A DNA stretch of 11,530 nucleotides, from NCBI GenBank assembly GCA_905203195.1, contig CAJKVD010000007.1, positions 1 to 11,530 on the forward strand, written 5' to 3'. The position numbers and the translations under genes were made by a program. The stretch's first letter is position 1; each line of letters starts with the position of its first letter. The notes beneath the pieces are model-generated. The model had not been told where the DNA came from. It did no database searches and saw only the letters and a program-made list of their open reading frames with translations. The DNA comes from an uncultured Clostridium sp. (GTDB lineage Bacteria > Bacillota > Clostridia > TANB77 > CAG-508). Of the stretch, positions 1 to 7,024 are shown in pieces.

Positions 1-9
1 TGTAACTTT

Positions 10-138
10 TTAACCCTTTAACTTAGGTAGAACAAAAGCAACTATCAAAAATATTATTAAAATTTTTCCAATTGCTCCTAAATTCCACACTATACTTGCT
101 CCAACCAGGAAACAAAAAATTGTTATTAAAAAAGTCAT
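10..138 (-). CDS. Small hydrophobic protein, 42 aa, function unknown
   Basis: I do not recognise this protein. It opens with ATG (138-136) behind a strong Shine-Dalgarno AAGGAGG (147-153) eight bases upstream and closes with TAA (12-10), giving 42 residues. The peptide starts MTFLITIFCFLVGAS and ends AFVLPKLKG. Two hydrophobic stretches (about residues 2-17 and 22-37), joined around WNLGAIGK, suggest either a two-helix membrane hairpin or one long helix, with a basic C-terminal tail. It lies 65 bases after the pilin-like gene on the same strand and is probably co-transcribed with it, which hints at a membrane role in the same unit. The excellent ribosome binding site is the main reason to believe it is translated. 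It is too short for a homology guess by eye. Confidence 0.6.
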   Translation of the reverse strand: MTFLITIFCFLVGASIVWNLGAIGKILIIFLIVAFVLPKLKG

Positions 139-203
139 ATACTGTTCCTCCTTGGGATTTTTTATACTATAATTATATCACAATTATTATTATTATTCAA
201 ATT

Positions 204-986
204 TTATATTTGCTTTAAGATTTCAACAACAATCTTCCAAATTCCAAATGCTCCAAAAATCAATACACATCCAATAACATAAATTTTTAAAGCTTTTTTT
301 ACATCTGCTCTTCCATCTATTCCAGATAGCATAAATTGAATTCCTAAAACAATTCCCACAATAACGGCTATTGCAATTCCTACTTGTAATACAATATTAT
401 AAATCATTCCTGAAAACTTAGCAAGCTCTCCTTCTTTTATTTTATCTTTTGTTCCTTTTTTAACGAATTTATCTGCATCATTAATCATGTCATCCAAGGA
501 TTCAGAAGAAGAATTTTTAGCAATTATATCAGGAGAACTATAAATAGTATCTTTAGTTAAAGAATTAAATTTTTCATCAGTTTCATCTTGATTAACAGCT
601 GCAGCTATTCCCTCAAAATTAAAATAATCTTCTCCCTTATATTTTGATTTTTCACTATCTCCCAATTCCTTCCATTTAACATTTAAAACTAAAAACAAGG
701 CATTTTTTTGCTTTTTAGAAAAATCTTTTAAATCATCTTCTTTTATATGAATATTTTTATATTCCTTATCTATTTTATTCAATACTGTTTTTCCAAAAGT
801 ATTATTAACATAATCTCTGCTTCTAATAGAAGTGTCATAACTATATTTTTCATCCCATCCCTTTTCAAATGAATTAATTATATCTTTGGCTCCTACATTA
901 GCAGCAAAAACACATGCAGTATTTCCAATTATAACAAAAAAAATTAATAACAAAAATAATATCTTTATTTTTTTATTTAAAATCAT
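204..986 (-). CDS. Secreted/membrane protein with VirB2/TrbC pilin-like C-terminus
   Basis: The 260-residue protein begins with a basic stretch and a hydrophobic core (about 8-24), ending in CVFAAN, so a Sec signal peptide cut near residue 28-29 is likely. Residues 30-190 are hydrophilic, rich in Lys, Asp and Ser, with no family I recognise. The C-terminus holds two membrane helices (about 193-220 and 234-257) separated by a short charged turn, SGIDGRADVKKALK. That helix-polar loop-helix layout, with a GIQFML-type first helix end and YVIGCVLIFGA in the second, resembles the TrbC/VirB2 family of pilins in type IV secretion systems. The long extracytoplasmic insert is unusual for such pilins, which are typically near 100 residues. 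It has its own promoter at 1028-1056. The ribosome binding site is weak (AGGGGA, about 11 bases upstream of ATG 986). No other secretion gene is visible, so a secretion role is inference. Confidence 0.6.
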   Translation of the reverse strand: MILNKKIKILFLLLIFFVIIGNTACVFAANVGAKDIINSFEKGWDEKYSYDTSIRSRDYVNNTFGKTVLNKIDKEYKNIHIKEDDLKDFSKKQKNALFLVLNVKWKELGDSEKSKYKGEDYFNFEGIAAAVNQDETDEKFNSLTKDTIYSSPDIIAKNSSSESLDDMINDADKFVKKGTKDKIKEGELAKFSGMIYNIVLQVGIAIAVIVGIVLGIQFMLSGIDGRADVKKALKIYVIGCVLIFGAFGIWKIVVEILKQI

Positions 987-1027
987 ACTCTTTGCATTCC
1001 CCTATTCTAAAATATACCTTTAATATT

Positions 1028-1056
1028 ATTATAACAAACTAAACTTTATTTTACAA
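1028..1056 (-). promoter_or_regulatory. Promoter of the pilin-like gene
   Basis: On the minus strand a -35 TTGTAA (1056-1051) is followed after 17 bases by a perfect -10 TATAAT (1033-1028), preceded by TGT, which makes it an extended -10. This fits a housekeeping sigma-A promoter. Transcription should start near 1021, leaving a leader of roughly 35 bases before the ATG at 986. It separates the pilin-like unit from the tRNA genes upstream. Confidence 0.65.
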
Positions 1057-1103
1057 GCAAATATATTTTTATATTATATAAATTTCGAAAACCAATATAA
1101 TAC

Positions 1104-1135
1104 AAAAAAATATAGAAATACTTAATTTTCTATAT
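1104..1135 (-). terminator. Intrinsic terminator after tRNA-Ser(GCU)
   Basis: On the minus strand ATATAGAAA (1135-1127) pairs perfectly with TTTCTATAT (1118-1110) around an 8-base loop, and the stem runs into T residues (A-run 1104-1110 on the plus strand). It lies just past the CCA end of the tRNA. The stem is AT-rich and therefore not very stable, but the T-run and position support a terminator. Confidence 0.6.
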
Positions 1136-1143
1136 CTAAAAAC

Positions 1144-1233
1144 TGGCGTAGGTGAGAGGGTTCGAACCTCCGCGCCGATTGCTCGACCTAGCAGTTTAGC
1201 AAACTGCCCCCTTCACCACTTGGGTACACCTAC
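1144..1233 (-). tRNA. tRNA-Ser(GCU)
   Basis: The acceptor stem GTAGGTG (1233-1227) pairs fully with CACCTAC (1154-1148), followed by discriminator G and an encoded CCA (1146-1144). The anticodon arm is GCAGT-TTGCTAA-ACTGC, giving anticodon GCU, which reads the serine codons AGC/AGU. A long variable arm and a standard GGTTCGAACCC T-arm complete a class II serine tRNA of 90 nt. It is 76 bases downstream of a second tRNA-Ser. The spacer holds a run of ten T on the coding strand (plus-strand A-run near 1248-1257), but I saw no strong hairpin there. Confidence 0.95.
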
Positions 1234-1309
1234 AAATAAAATTTTTAAAAAAAAAAGATATAAAACAAAATCTATATTCATAAATTATGGTCTTATATAA
1301 AAATAAAAA

Positions 1310-1401
1310 TGGCGCAGAGGGTGGGATTCGAACCCACGGTACGCTATAAACGCACGCCAATTTTCAAGACTGGTGCCATAAACCAACTCGACCACCTCTC
1401 C
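1310..1401 (-). tRNA. tRNA-Ser(UGA), acceptor-stem mismatch
   Basis: This class II tRNA has the anticodon arm CCAGT-CTTGAAA-ATTGG, so the anticodon is UGA (reads UCN serine codons). The variable arm GTGCG/CGTAC is long, the T-arm is GTGGGTTCGAATCCCAC, and CCA is encoded (1312-1310). The acceptor stem pairs GGAGAGG (1401-1395) with CCTCTGC (1320-1314). Six pairs are good, but position 2:71 is G opposite G (plus-strand C at 1315). Serine tRNAs normally end CCTCTCC here, so this is either a natural mutation or a sequence error. The other parts look intact and functional. It is the first tRNA of the pair and has a promoter at 1443-1471. Confidence 0.93.
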
Positions 1402-1442
1402 AAATAATTAACAAAAGTCTGTTATGTCTCGCGACAGTATTT

Positions 1443-1471
1443 ATATTAACATTTTTACAGACATTTGTCAA
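1443..1471 (-). promoter_or_regulatory. Promoter of the tRNA-Ser pair
   Basis: A perfect -35 TTGACA (1471-1466) lies 17 bases before TAATAT (1448-1443), which is preceded by TGT (extended -10). The start would fall near 1436, at the edge of a small GC-rich palindromic hairpin (TGTC/GACA around TCGC, 1425-1436) that would sit at the 5' end of the precursor. The tRNA begins about 35 bases further on at 1401, so the leader would be removed by RNase P. Confidence 0.6.
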
Positions 1472-1489
1472 TACAAATTTTCCATTTTT

Positions 1490-2011
1490 TTATTTTCTTT
1501 TTATATTATAAATATCTTTAAACTGAACAGCCCTATCTATAGCCATTTGCTCTTCTTCAGAAATAGTATATGCAGATTTTGCATTTTCAACAGGTTTAGC
1601 ATAAATATTAGACATTTCCCTTGAATAAATACCATTTAAAACAACACCAGAATTATTTTCATCTAGCAAAGCCAATGCAAAACTTAAATCGCTACCAGTA
1701 TCTTTAAAAGCATTATATCTAACAATCCCTACTTTTTGAATACAACCAGACAATTGATTTTCAAAATCCTTAAAAATCAATTGTAAATCCGCATTTTGCT
1801 TTTCTACTTTTTCGACCCTATAAATATAATTTTCTAAATCTTCTTCAATATTTTTTCCATTTCCAATTTTCTTCATAAAATCAATATAACGTTTATTTAA
1901 ATTTGAAACTCTAATAATTAAAATAAGAAAACCAATAAGTAAAATAACAATTAAAACAGCAGAAATAATTAAAAAGTTATCTGTTTTTAAAAAAGTTATT
2001 AAATTATCCAT
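1490..2011 (-). CDS. DUF4446 membrane-anchored protein
   Basis: This 173-residue protein matches what I know of the DUF4446 family, an uncharacterised Firmicutes family that commonly follows parB. One membrane helix (about 13-34) comes first, then a predicted coiled coil (about 55-90). The conserved domain follows (about 88-165), with the landmarks GIVRYNAF, TGSDLSFALALLD, GVVLNGIYSRE and SAYTISEEE. I chose ATG at 2011 because AGGAGG (2019-2024) is seven bases upstream. A TTG two codons earlier would sit almost on top of that site. It begins 23 bases after the parB stop, so it is the third gene of the parA-parB operon. A role linked to the cell envelope or segregation is only inferred from position; no biochemical activity is known to me. 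Confidence 0.85.
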   Translation of the reverse strand: MDNLITFLKTDNFLIISAVLIVILLIGFLILIIRVSNLNKRYIDFMKKIGNGKNIEEDLENYIYRVEKVEKQNADLQLIFKDFENQLSGCIQKVGIVRYNAFKDTGSDLSFALALLDENNSGVVLNGIYSREMSNIYAKPVENAKSAYTISEEEQMAIDRAVQFKDIYNIKRK

Positions 2012-2034
2012 AGACAAACCTCCTCTCTAAGCCA

Positions 2035-2880
2035 TTATTTCATCAAATTTAATATTCTCTCTAAATCATCACTACTACTATATTCAATTATAATTTTCCC
2101 TTTTCTTCTTCCAGCATCTAATCTTACTTTAGTACCAAAAAAATTCTGAAAAGTATTTTCAATATCTTGATATAAAACTTGCTTGCGTTGCAATTGTTCT
2201 TTTGTTTCAGGGTTTTCTTTCTGCATTGAATGTTCTGCTTGTCTAACAGTAACCCCTCTTTCAACCATCTTTAACGCCATGGCATATTGCTTTTCCGGAT
2301 CTTGAATAGAAAGTAAAGCTCTACAATGACCTTCAACCAATTTTCCCTGTTTAACAAATTCTAATACTCGTGGATCCAAGTTAAGAACTCTAAGTGTATT
2401 GCAAATAGCACTTCTACTCTTCCCAATTTGCTTTGCAACTTCTTCTTGAGTCATACCATATTTATCAATAAGATTCTTTATTCCCATTGCTTTTTCATAA
2501 GCATTCAAATCTTCTCTTTGCAAATTTTCTATAAGAGAAATCTGTGAATTTATCTTATCATCATCTTCGCGTATAATAGCTGGAACTTCTTCCAACCCAG
2601 CTAATTTACAAGCTCTCCATCTTCTTTCTCCTGCTATTATAGAATAATATCCATCTTTTTTTGCAACAACAATAGGTTGAATTAAACCATAAGTTTTTAT
2701 TGATTCAGCCAATTCCTCTAATGCCTCTTGATCAAAAACTTTTCTTGCTTGCTCTTTATTTGGCTCTATCTCTGTCAATTTTAAATTTTTAAATTTATCT
2801 GTTCCCTGTTGTTTTTCTTCCTCTGGAACCGGGCCAAATAAAGCATCAAGTCCTTTTCCTAATCCAGATTTTTTTGTCAT
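2035..2880 (-). CDS. parB: Chromosome partitioning protein ParB (Spo0J)
   Basis: ParB binds parS sites near the origin, uses CTP to clamp and slide along DNA, and loads condensin for chromosome segregation. In Bacillus it is also tied to sporulation control through Soj. The 281-residue protein has the conserved N-terminal SGLGKGLDALFG that contacts ParA, then the CTP-binding domain with GERRWRA (84-90) and ENLQRE (118-123). A helix-turn-helix follows (about 142-165, MTQEEVAKQIGKSRSAI), and then a C-terminal dimerisation region. The start is taken as ATG 2880, with AGGTG (2887-2891) six bases upstream. A GTG three codons earlier lacks a ribosome binding site. It is 37 bases after parA. I found no perfect parS (TGTTTCACGTGAAACA) in the window, only degenerate half-sites in the mnmE-mnmG gap. 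Confidence 0.97.
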   Translation of the reverse strand: MTKKSGLGKGLDALFGPVPEEEKQQGTDKFKNLKLTEIEPNKEQARKVFDQEALEELAESIKTYGLIQPIVVAKKDGYYSIIAGERRWRACKLAGLEEVPAIIREDDDKINSQISLIENLQREDLNAYEKAMGIKNLIDKYGMTQEEVAKQIGKSRSAICNTLRVLNLDPRVLEFVKQGKLVEGHCRALLSIQDPEKQYAMALKMVERGVTVRQAEHSMQKENPETKEQLQRKQVLYQDIENTFQNFFGTKVRLDAGRRKGKIIIEYSSSDDLERILNLMK

Positions 2881-2917
2881 ATATATCACCTACCACTTTC
2901 ATTTTCTCTTTTATTCT

Positions 2918-3712
2918 CTAAGCCCTATGTTTATGCTTTTTCTCATCATCTTCATCATTCTTCTTCAAAAATTCTTTAGTAAATTTATCATAGCTTTTAG
3001 CTCCTTTTGAACGTGGATCATATTCAGTAATCGGCATACCATAACTTGGCGCCTCACTTAATCTTACATTTCTAGGAATTACTGTTTTATATACTTTATC
3101 TCCAAAATATTTTTTAACTTCCTTCACTACTTGATTTGATAAATTTGTTCTCATATCATACATAGTAAGTAAAGCTCCCTCAATTTGTAAATTCTTATTA
3201 AGATGTTTTTTTACAAGATTAACTGTATTTAGCAATTGACCCAAACCTTCCAAAGCATAATACTCACATTGAACTGGTATTAAAACACTATCAGAAGCAG
3301 TAAAAGAATTTAAAGTTATAAGTCCTAATGATGGTGGGCAATCTATCAAAATATAATCAAAGCTTTCTTTTATTTCATCCAATTTTTCTTTTAGCCTTTG
3401 CTCCCTAGACATCATTGATACAAGCTCTACTTCAGCTCCAGCCAAACTTATGTTTGATGGACATATATATAAATTTTTTACAGATGATTTAACTAAAGCA
3501 TCCTGCATAGGTGTATCACCAACCAATATGTCATATGTTGAAAATTCAACCTCTCTATCAGTTCCTAAGCCACTTGAAGCATTTCCTTGTGGATCTGCAT
3601 CAATTAATAAAACTGTTTTTCCCTTTTTTGCCAAAAAAGTACTTAAATTTATAGTTGTCGTAGTTTTTCCTACTCCTCCTTTTTGATTCGCCACTGATAT
3701 AACTTTTCCCAT
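2918..3712 (-). CDS. parA: Chromosome partitioning ATPase ParA (Soj)
   Basis: ParA/Soj is a deviant Walker-type ATPase that binds DNA non-specifically as an ATP dimer and works with ParB to separate origins. In Bacillus subtilis it also regulates DnaA. The 264-residue protein shows the deviant Walker A motif KGGVGKTT (11-18) with the signature lysine, the second motif LIDADPQGN (about 36-44) and Walker B ILIDCPP (121-127). The late motif VIPRNVRLSEAPSYG is also typical. The C-terminus ends in a charged, His/Lys-rich tail (about 250-264), a small lineage-specific addition. A GGGGG sequence about seven bases before ATG 3712 is the likely ribosome binding site. It is the first gene of an operon with parB and the DUF4446 gene, driven by the promoter at 3773-3801. 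The length is normal for chromosomal Soj. Confidence 0.97.
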   Translation of the reverse strand: MGKVISVANQKGGVGKTTTTINLSTFLAKKGKTVLLIDADPQGNASSGLGTDREVEFSTYDILVGDTPMQDALVKSSVKNLYICPSNISLAGAEVELVSMMSREQRLKEKLDEIKESFDYILIDCPPSLGLITLNSFTASDSVLIPVQCEYYALEGLGQLLNTVNLVKKHLNKNLQIEGALLTMYDMRTNLSNQVVKEVKKYFGDKVYKTVIPRNVRLSEAPSYGMPITEYDPRSKGAKSYDKFTKEFLKKNDEDDEKKHKHRA

Positions 3713-3772
3713 TTTATTGCCCCCATATTCTAGTTAATTTTTATATATAAGTCTTGTTTTTCTTCCTACTAC

Positions 3773-3801
3773 ATCATATATAATTTTGTTTAAATTGTCA
3801 A
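3773..3801 (-). promoter_or_regulatory. Promoter of the parA-parB operon
   Basis: A consensus -35 TTGACA (3801-3796) and a -10 TATGAT (3778-3773) are separated by exactly 17 bases on the minus strand. This is a near-ideal sigma-A promoter. The start site would be near 3766, giving a leader of about 54 bases to the parA ATG. It lies just after the rsmG terminator, so the segregation operon is uncoupled from mnmEG-rsmG. Confidence 0.75.
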
Positions 3802-3821
3802 TGTATTTTTCTCATTTTCTT

Positions 3822-3852
3822 AAAAAAAATTTGAGCTTAAAAACTCAAATTT
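3822..3852 (-). terminator. Intrinsic terminator after rsmG
   Basis: On the minus strand AAATTTGAG (3852-3844) pairs with CTCAAATTT (3835-3827) around an eight-base loop, and the stem continues into a T-run (eight A at 3822-3829 on the plus strand). It begins about 20 bases after the rsmG stop at 3874 and ends the mnmE-mnmG-rsmG gene set. Confidence 0.8.
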
Positions 3853-3873
3853 TCAAAATAAAATTTATAATAT

Positions 3874-4593
3874 TTAAATCGGTTCTTTATTAGGAATACC
3901 AGGTTTTCTAGGATATTTGCTAGGCGTATTTTTTTCTTTCTTTATAATAACAATATTTCTTCCCATATCAGTGTCTGGTAAAAAGAATTTATTAACATCA
4001 TATAATTTTCCACCTAAAATGTCTATTGCTTTATTAGCTTTCTTTAATTCTTCATCAACACTTGAACCTTTCATGCAAATACATTTTCCACCAACCTTTA
4101 CCAATGGTAACATATATTCTGACAACACACTTAAATTTGCAACTGCTCTTGAAACCGAATAATCAAATTTTTCCCTAAAATCCTTATTTTTTCCGAAATC
4201 TTCAATTCTACCATGAATTGCAACAATCCCATTCAATTCCAACTCTTTAATCACAATTTGTAAAAAATTAATTCTTTTATTTAATGAATCCATTAAAGTC
4301 ACATCTATATCTGGTCTTAATATTTTTAATGGTATTCCAGGAAATCCTGCTCCTGTCCCAATATCTGCTACTGAACTTCCCTCATTTATATCATTACAAA
4401 CAGTCAAACTATCAATAAAATGTTTTAAAATAATCTCTTTTGGTTCAACAATTGCAGTCAAATTAATTTTTTCATTCCACTCTATCAACATATTCATATA
4501 TTTATAAAATTTCAAAACTTGCCCATCATTAATATTAACTTTTATTTTACTACATTGACTTTTTAATTCTTTTTTAAAAATTTCAAACTCCAC
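3874..4593 (-). CDS. rsmG: 16S rRNA (guanine527-N7)-methyltransferase RsmG (GidB)
   Basis: RsmG methylates N7 of G527 in the 530 loop of 16S rRNA using S-adenosylmethionine; its loss is known to give low-level streptomycin resistance. The 239-residue protein is the usual length. It has NEKINLTAI (40-48), the SAM-binding glycine motif DIGTGAGFPGIPL (77-89), the acidic LMDSLNKR (100-107) that follows it, SRAVA (148-152), and the family C-terminus YPRKPGIPNKEPI. Translation starts at GTG 4593, supported by AAAGGAG seven bases upstream; no better ATG exists. It follows mnmG by 75 bases, the common gidA-gidB pairing. A terminator-like hairpin lies in that gap, so its level may be set lower than mnmG by attenuation. 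Confidence 0.97.
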   Translation of the reverse strand: MEFEIFKKELKSQCSKIKVNINDGQVLKFYKYMNMLIEWNEKINLTAIVEPKEIILKHFIDSLTVCNDINEGSSVADIGTGAGFPGIPLKILRPDIDVTLMDSLNKRINFLQIVIKELELNGIVAIHGRIEDFGKNKDFREKFDYSVSRAVANLSVLSEYMLPLVKVGGKCICMKGSSVDEELKKANKAIDILGGKLYDVNKFFLPDTDMGRNIVIIKKEKNTPSKYPRKPGIPNKEPI

Positions 4594-4607
4594 TTTTCCA
4601 CTCCTTT

Positions 4608-4649
4608 AAAAAATTTAGTTTTTTTCCACTCCAAGTATAAAAAACTAAA
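4608..4649 (-). terminator. Terminator-like hairpin between mnmG and rsmG
   Basis: On the minus strand TTTAGTTTTTT (4649-4639) and AAAAAACTAAA (4624-4614) form a perfect 11-bp stem with a 14-base loop, directly followed by six T (A-run 4608-4613). The stem is AT-only apart from one pair, so termination is probably partial. The rsmG Shine-Dalgarno starts immediately after the T-run. Confidence 0.5.
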
Positions 4650-4668
4650 ATACTTTTCCACAATTTAT

Positions 4669-6588
4669 TTACACCTGTGGATTATTTCTTTTTGCCTGTA
4701 AATAAATCAATAATACAGAAATATCAGCAGGAGATACACCAGAAATTCTTGAAGCTTGTCCTATTGAACGTGGTCTTAATTTTTCCAATTTTTGCCTAGC
4801 TTCTATACGAATACCCTTAACATCATCATAGCAAATATCCTCAGGTAATAATTTTTCCTCTAATTTTTTAAATTTTTCAACTTGCTGTTCTTGCATTTTT
4901 AAATATCCTTCATATTTTACTTGTATCTCAACCTCTTCAGCTTCTTGTAAATTAAGTTCTGGTCTATTTTTATCAATAGCAGCCAAATTCTCATATGTAA
5001 TTTCAGTTCTTTTTAATAATTCAACCATTTTAGTACCAGTAGAAAGAGGACTTGTACCTACACTAACCAAAAATTCATTGACTTCATCTGTTGGCTTTAC
5101 TATAGTACTTTTAAGTCTCTTAATTTCATCTTCTATATGACTCTTTTTATCTAAAAATCTCTTATACCTTTCATCAGAAATCAGGCCAACATCATGTCCT
5201 ATCTCAGTCAAGCGTAAATCTGCGTTATCTTGTCTTAAAAGTAACCTATACTCTGCCCTAGAAGTCATCATTCTATAAGGTTCATTTGTTCCTTTTGTAA
5301 CAATATCATCAATTAAAACACCTATATAGCCCTGTGTTCTATCTAATATTACAGGATCTTTCCCTTTGATTTTTTGTGTTGCATTAATTCCTGCCATTAG
5401 CCCTTGACATGCAGCTTCTTCATAACCAGAAGTTCCATTTATTTGACCCGCCATAAATAAACCATCAATTCCTCTATATTCTAAAGAAAGTTTTAACTCG
5501 TCAGGTTTAATACAATCATATTCAATAGCATATGCAGGCCTAGTAAATTCCGCATGCTCTAATCCTGGAATCGTATGATATAACGCTATTTGTACTTCTT
5601 CTGGTAAAGAAGAACTCATTCCTTGTATATACATTTCTTCTGTATCTAAGCCTACAGGCTCAACGAAAGCTTGATGTCTAGGCTTATCACTAAAACGTAC
5701 TACTTTATCTTCTATTGATGGGCAATATCTAGGACCTGTTCCTTCTATTCTACCACCATACAATGGAGATCTAGATAAATTTTTTCTAATAATTTCGTGT
5801 GTCTTTTCGTTAGTATATGTCAAATAACAATCAACTTGTTCCAAATTCTTTATTTTATCATCAAATGAAAACGGAACAATATTATCATCGCCCTTCTGAA
5901 CTTCCATCTTAGAAAAATCAATACTTCTTCTGTTTATTCTTGCAGGAGTTCCTGTTTTAAATCGAACCAACTCTATTCCCAATCTTTTTAAGCAATCAGA
6001 AAGTTTATTAGCAGCTGCCACACCATCTGGTCCACTTTCTTCCGAAAATTCACCAATATAAATTTTACCTTTTAAATATGTACCTGTAGCTAAAATAACA
6101 GCTTTAACTTTATACACAGCTCCAACAGCAGTTTTAATTGCCTTTACATTGCCATTTTCAACAACAATATCCACAATTTCTCCCTGTTTTACACTTAAAT
6201 TCTCTTGCAATTCCAAAGTATGCTTCATTTCCATTTGATATTTTTTTCTATCAGCTTGTGCTCTCAAAGAATGAACAGCAGGTCCTTTAGATGTATTCAA
6301 CATTTTTATCTGAATCATACTCTTATCTATATTTTTGCCCATTTCACCACCCAGTGCATCTATCTCTCTAACCAAATGACCTTTAGAACTCCCACCTATA
6401 TGTGGATTGCATGGCATATTCGCAATATTCTCCAAACTTATAGAAAATATCAACGTTTTCATTCCAAGGCGTGCAGCAGCAAGAGCAGCCTCACACCCAG
6501 CATGACCAGCACCAACAACAGCAACATCGTATTCTCCAGCATCATATTCTTTTATATTATTTTTTTCTTCATCATTTACTAGTTTCAT
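4669..6588 (-). CDS. mnmG: tRNA uridine-5-carboxymethylaminomethyl synthesis protein MnmG (GidA)
   Basis: MnmG is the FAD/NADH-dependent partner of MnmE. Together they install the carboxymethylaminomethyl or aminomethyl group on U34 of certain tRNAs, using methylene-tetrahydrofolate. Starting at ATG 6588 the protein has 639 residues, a normal length. It shows the FAD-binding GAGHAG (26-31), [20 protein letters not shown] (58-77), KTGTPARI (211-218), RYCP with the conserved cysteine (about 289), [12 protein letters not shown], and [13 protein letters not shown]. The C-terminal MnmE- and tRNA-binding region includes [13 protein letters not shown] start six codons upstream (ATG 6606) is in frame but has no ribosome binding site; for 6588, AAAGGA lies nine bases upstream. 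The gene is complete, and is separated from mnmE by an unusually long gap. Confidence 0.96.
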   Translation of the reverse strand: MKLVNDEEKNNIKEYDAGEYDVAVVGAGHAGCEAALAAARLGMKTLIFSISLENIANMPCNPHIGGSSKGHLVREIDALGGEMGKNIDKSMIQIKMLNTSKGPAVHSLRAQADRKKYQMEMKHTLELQENLSVKQGEIVDIVVENGNVKAIKTAVGAVYKVKAVILATGTYLKGKIYIGEFSEESGPDGVAAANKLSDCLKRLGIELVRFKTGTPARINRRSIDFSKMEVQKGDDNIVPFSFDDKIKNLEQVDCYLTYTNEKTHEIIRKNLSRSPLYGGRIEGTGPRYCPSIEDKVVRFSDKPRHQAFVEPVGLDTEEMYIQGMSSSLPEEVQIALYHTIPGLEHAEFTRPAYAIEYDCIKPDELKLSLEYRGIDGLFMAGQINGTSGYEEAACQGLMAGINATQKIKGKDPVILDRTQGYIGVLIDDIVTKGTNEPYRMMTSRAEYRLLLRQDNADLRLTEIGHDVGLISDERYKRFLDKKSHIEDEIKRLKSTIVKPTDEVNEFLVSVGTSPLSTGTKMVELLKRTEITYENLAAIDKNRPELNLQEAEEVEIQVKYEGYLKMQEQQVEKFKKLEEKLLPEDICYDDVKGIRIEARQKLEKLRPRSIGQASRISGVSPADISVLLIYLQAKRNNPQV

Positions 6589-6660
6589 TTTTTCATATCC
6601 TTTCATTAAATTAAAAACATTTATATTTTACAAAACAAAATAATTACTAAAAAACTCTTA

Positions 6661-6900
6661 ACTCTATAGGTTACTATATTAACCATCCATAAGCGAATGT
6701 TTCGCAGATACTTTTAGTCTGTATCCGTTGGCGCTCTAGGGCTTGGCAAGAATGTTTCACAAAAATTTTCCTTTCATGTGAAACTGAAAACAGTGTTTTG
6801 TTTATTAAGAAAAAAAGATAAACTTATAAGTTTTACGCGTACTTATGTAAACTTCTTACCCTGTCTGGGTTTTAACCCTATAGATTACTAATGACCTTTT
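6661..6900. other. Unassigned inverted-repeat-rich element, candidate structured RNA
   Basis: This gene-free stretch is about 33% GC by count, against 16% in the adjoining 300 bases, and is dense in inverted repeats. CTATAGGTTA (6664-6673) can pair with TAACCCTATAG (6873-6883) with one bulge, closing a domain of about 220 nt. Inside are GCGAA/TTCGC (6693-6705), GATAC/GTATC (6707-6725), GTTTCAC/GTGAAAC (6754-6784) and ACTG/CAGT (6783-6794). A perfect 14-base palindrome (6820-6833) and GGGTT/AACCC (6867-6878) follow. Six-T runs follow the closed domain in both directions (6897-6902 plus; 6654-6649 minus), so the transcribed strand is not clear. It contains no convincing ORF. I could not match it to a known riboswitch, 6S, SRP or RNase P RNA. 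It could equally be a protein-binding DNA region or a mnmG leader. Confidence 0.45.
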
Positions 6901-6982
6901 TTAATCATATAAAATAATTTTATTTTAATTATGTAACGTTTATAAAAAAACTTATTAGAATTTTTCGCATTTTTTCAGTATA

Positions 6983-6991
6983 TTATCCACA
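6983..6991 (+). promoter_or_regulatory. DnaA box, perfect consensus
   Basis: TTATCCACA matches the 9-of-9 bacterial DnaA box. It lies in a non-coding, very AT-rich stretch and faces a second perfect box 42 bases away. It is more than 4 kb from the expected dnaA promoter, so it is outside the usual Clostridia dnaA-side origin. Confidence 0.6.
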
Positions 6992-7024
6992 GTCTAAAAT
7001 TTTGCTAAAAATTTTTCATTTTAA

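Noticed and set aside
1424..1624. Plus-strand ORF of 66 codons
   Set aside because: It lies over the DUF4446 gene and the tRNA promoter, has no ribosome binding site, and encodes low-complexity Phe/Ile-rich sequence.
3450..3686. Plus-strand ORF of 78 codons opposite parA
   Set aside because: Shadow of parA; its end is simply the reverse reading of the Walker A region.
3917..4162. Plus-strand ORF of 81 codons opposite rsmG
   Set aside because: Shadow of rsmG without a ribosome binding site.
6205..6582. Plus-strand ORF of 125 codons opposite mnmG
   Set aside because: It is the antisense of a strongly conserved MnmG N-terminal region and matches no protein family I recognise.
6661..6891. Direct repeats TAGTAAYCTATAGRGTTAA at both ends of the structured element, considered as mobile-element flanks
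   Set aside because: The repeats contain palindromic CTATAG and are better explained as pairing arms. No transposase, no terminal inverted repeat of an IS and no clear target duplication were seen.
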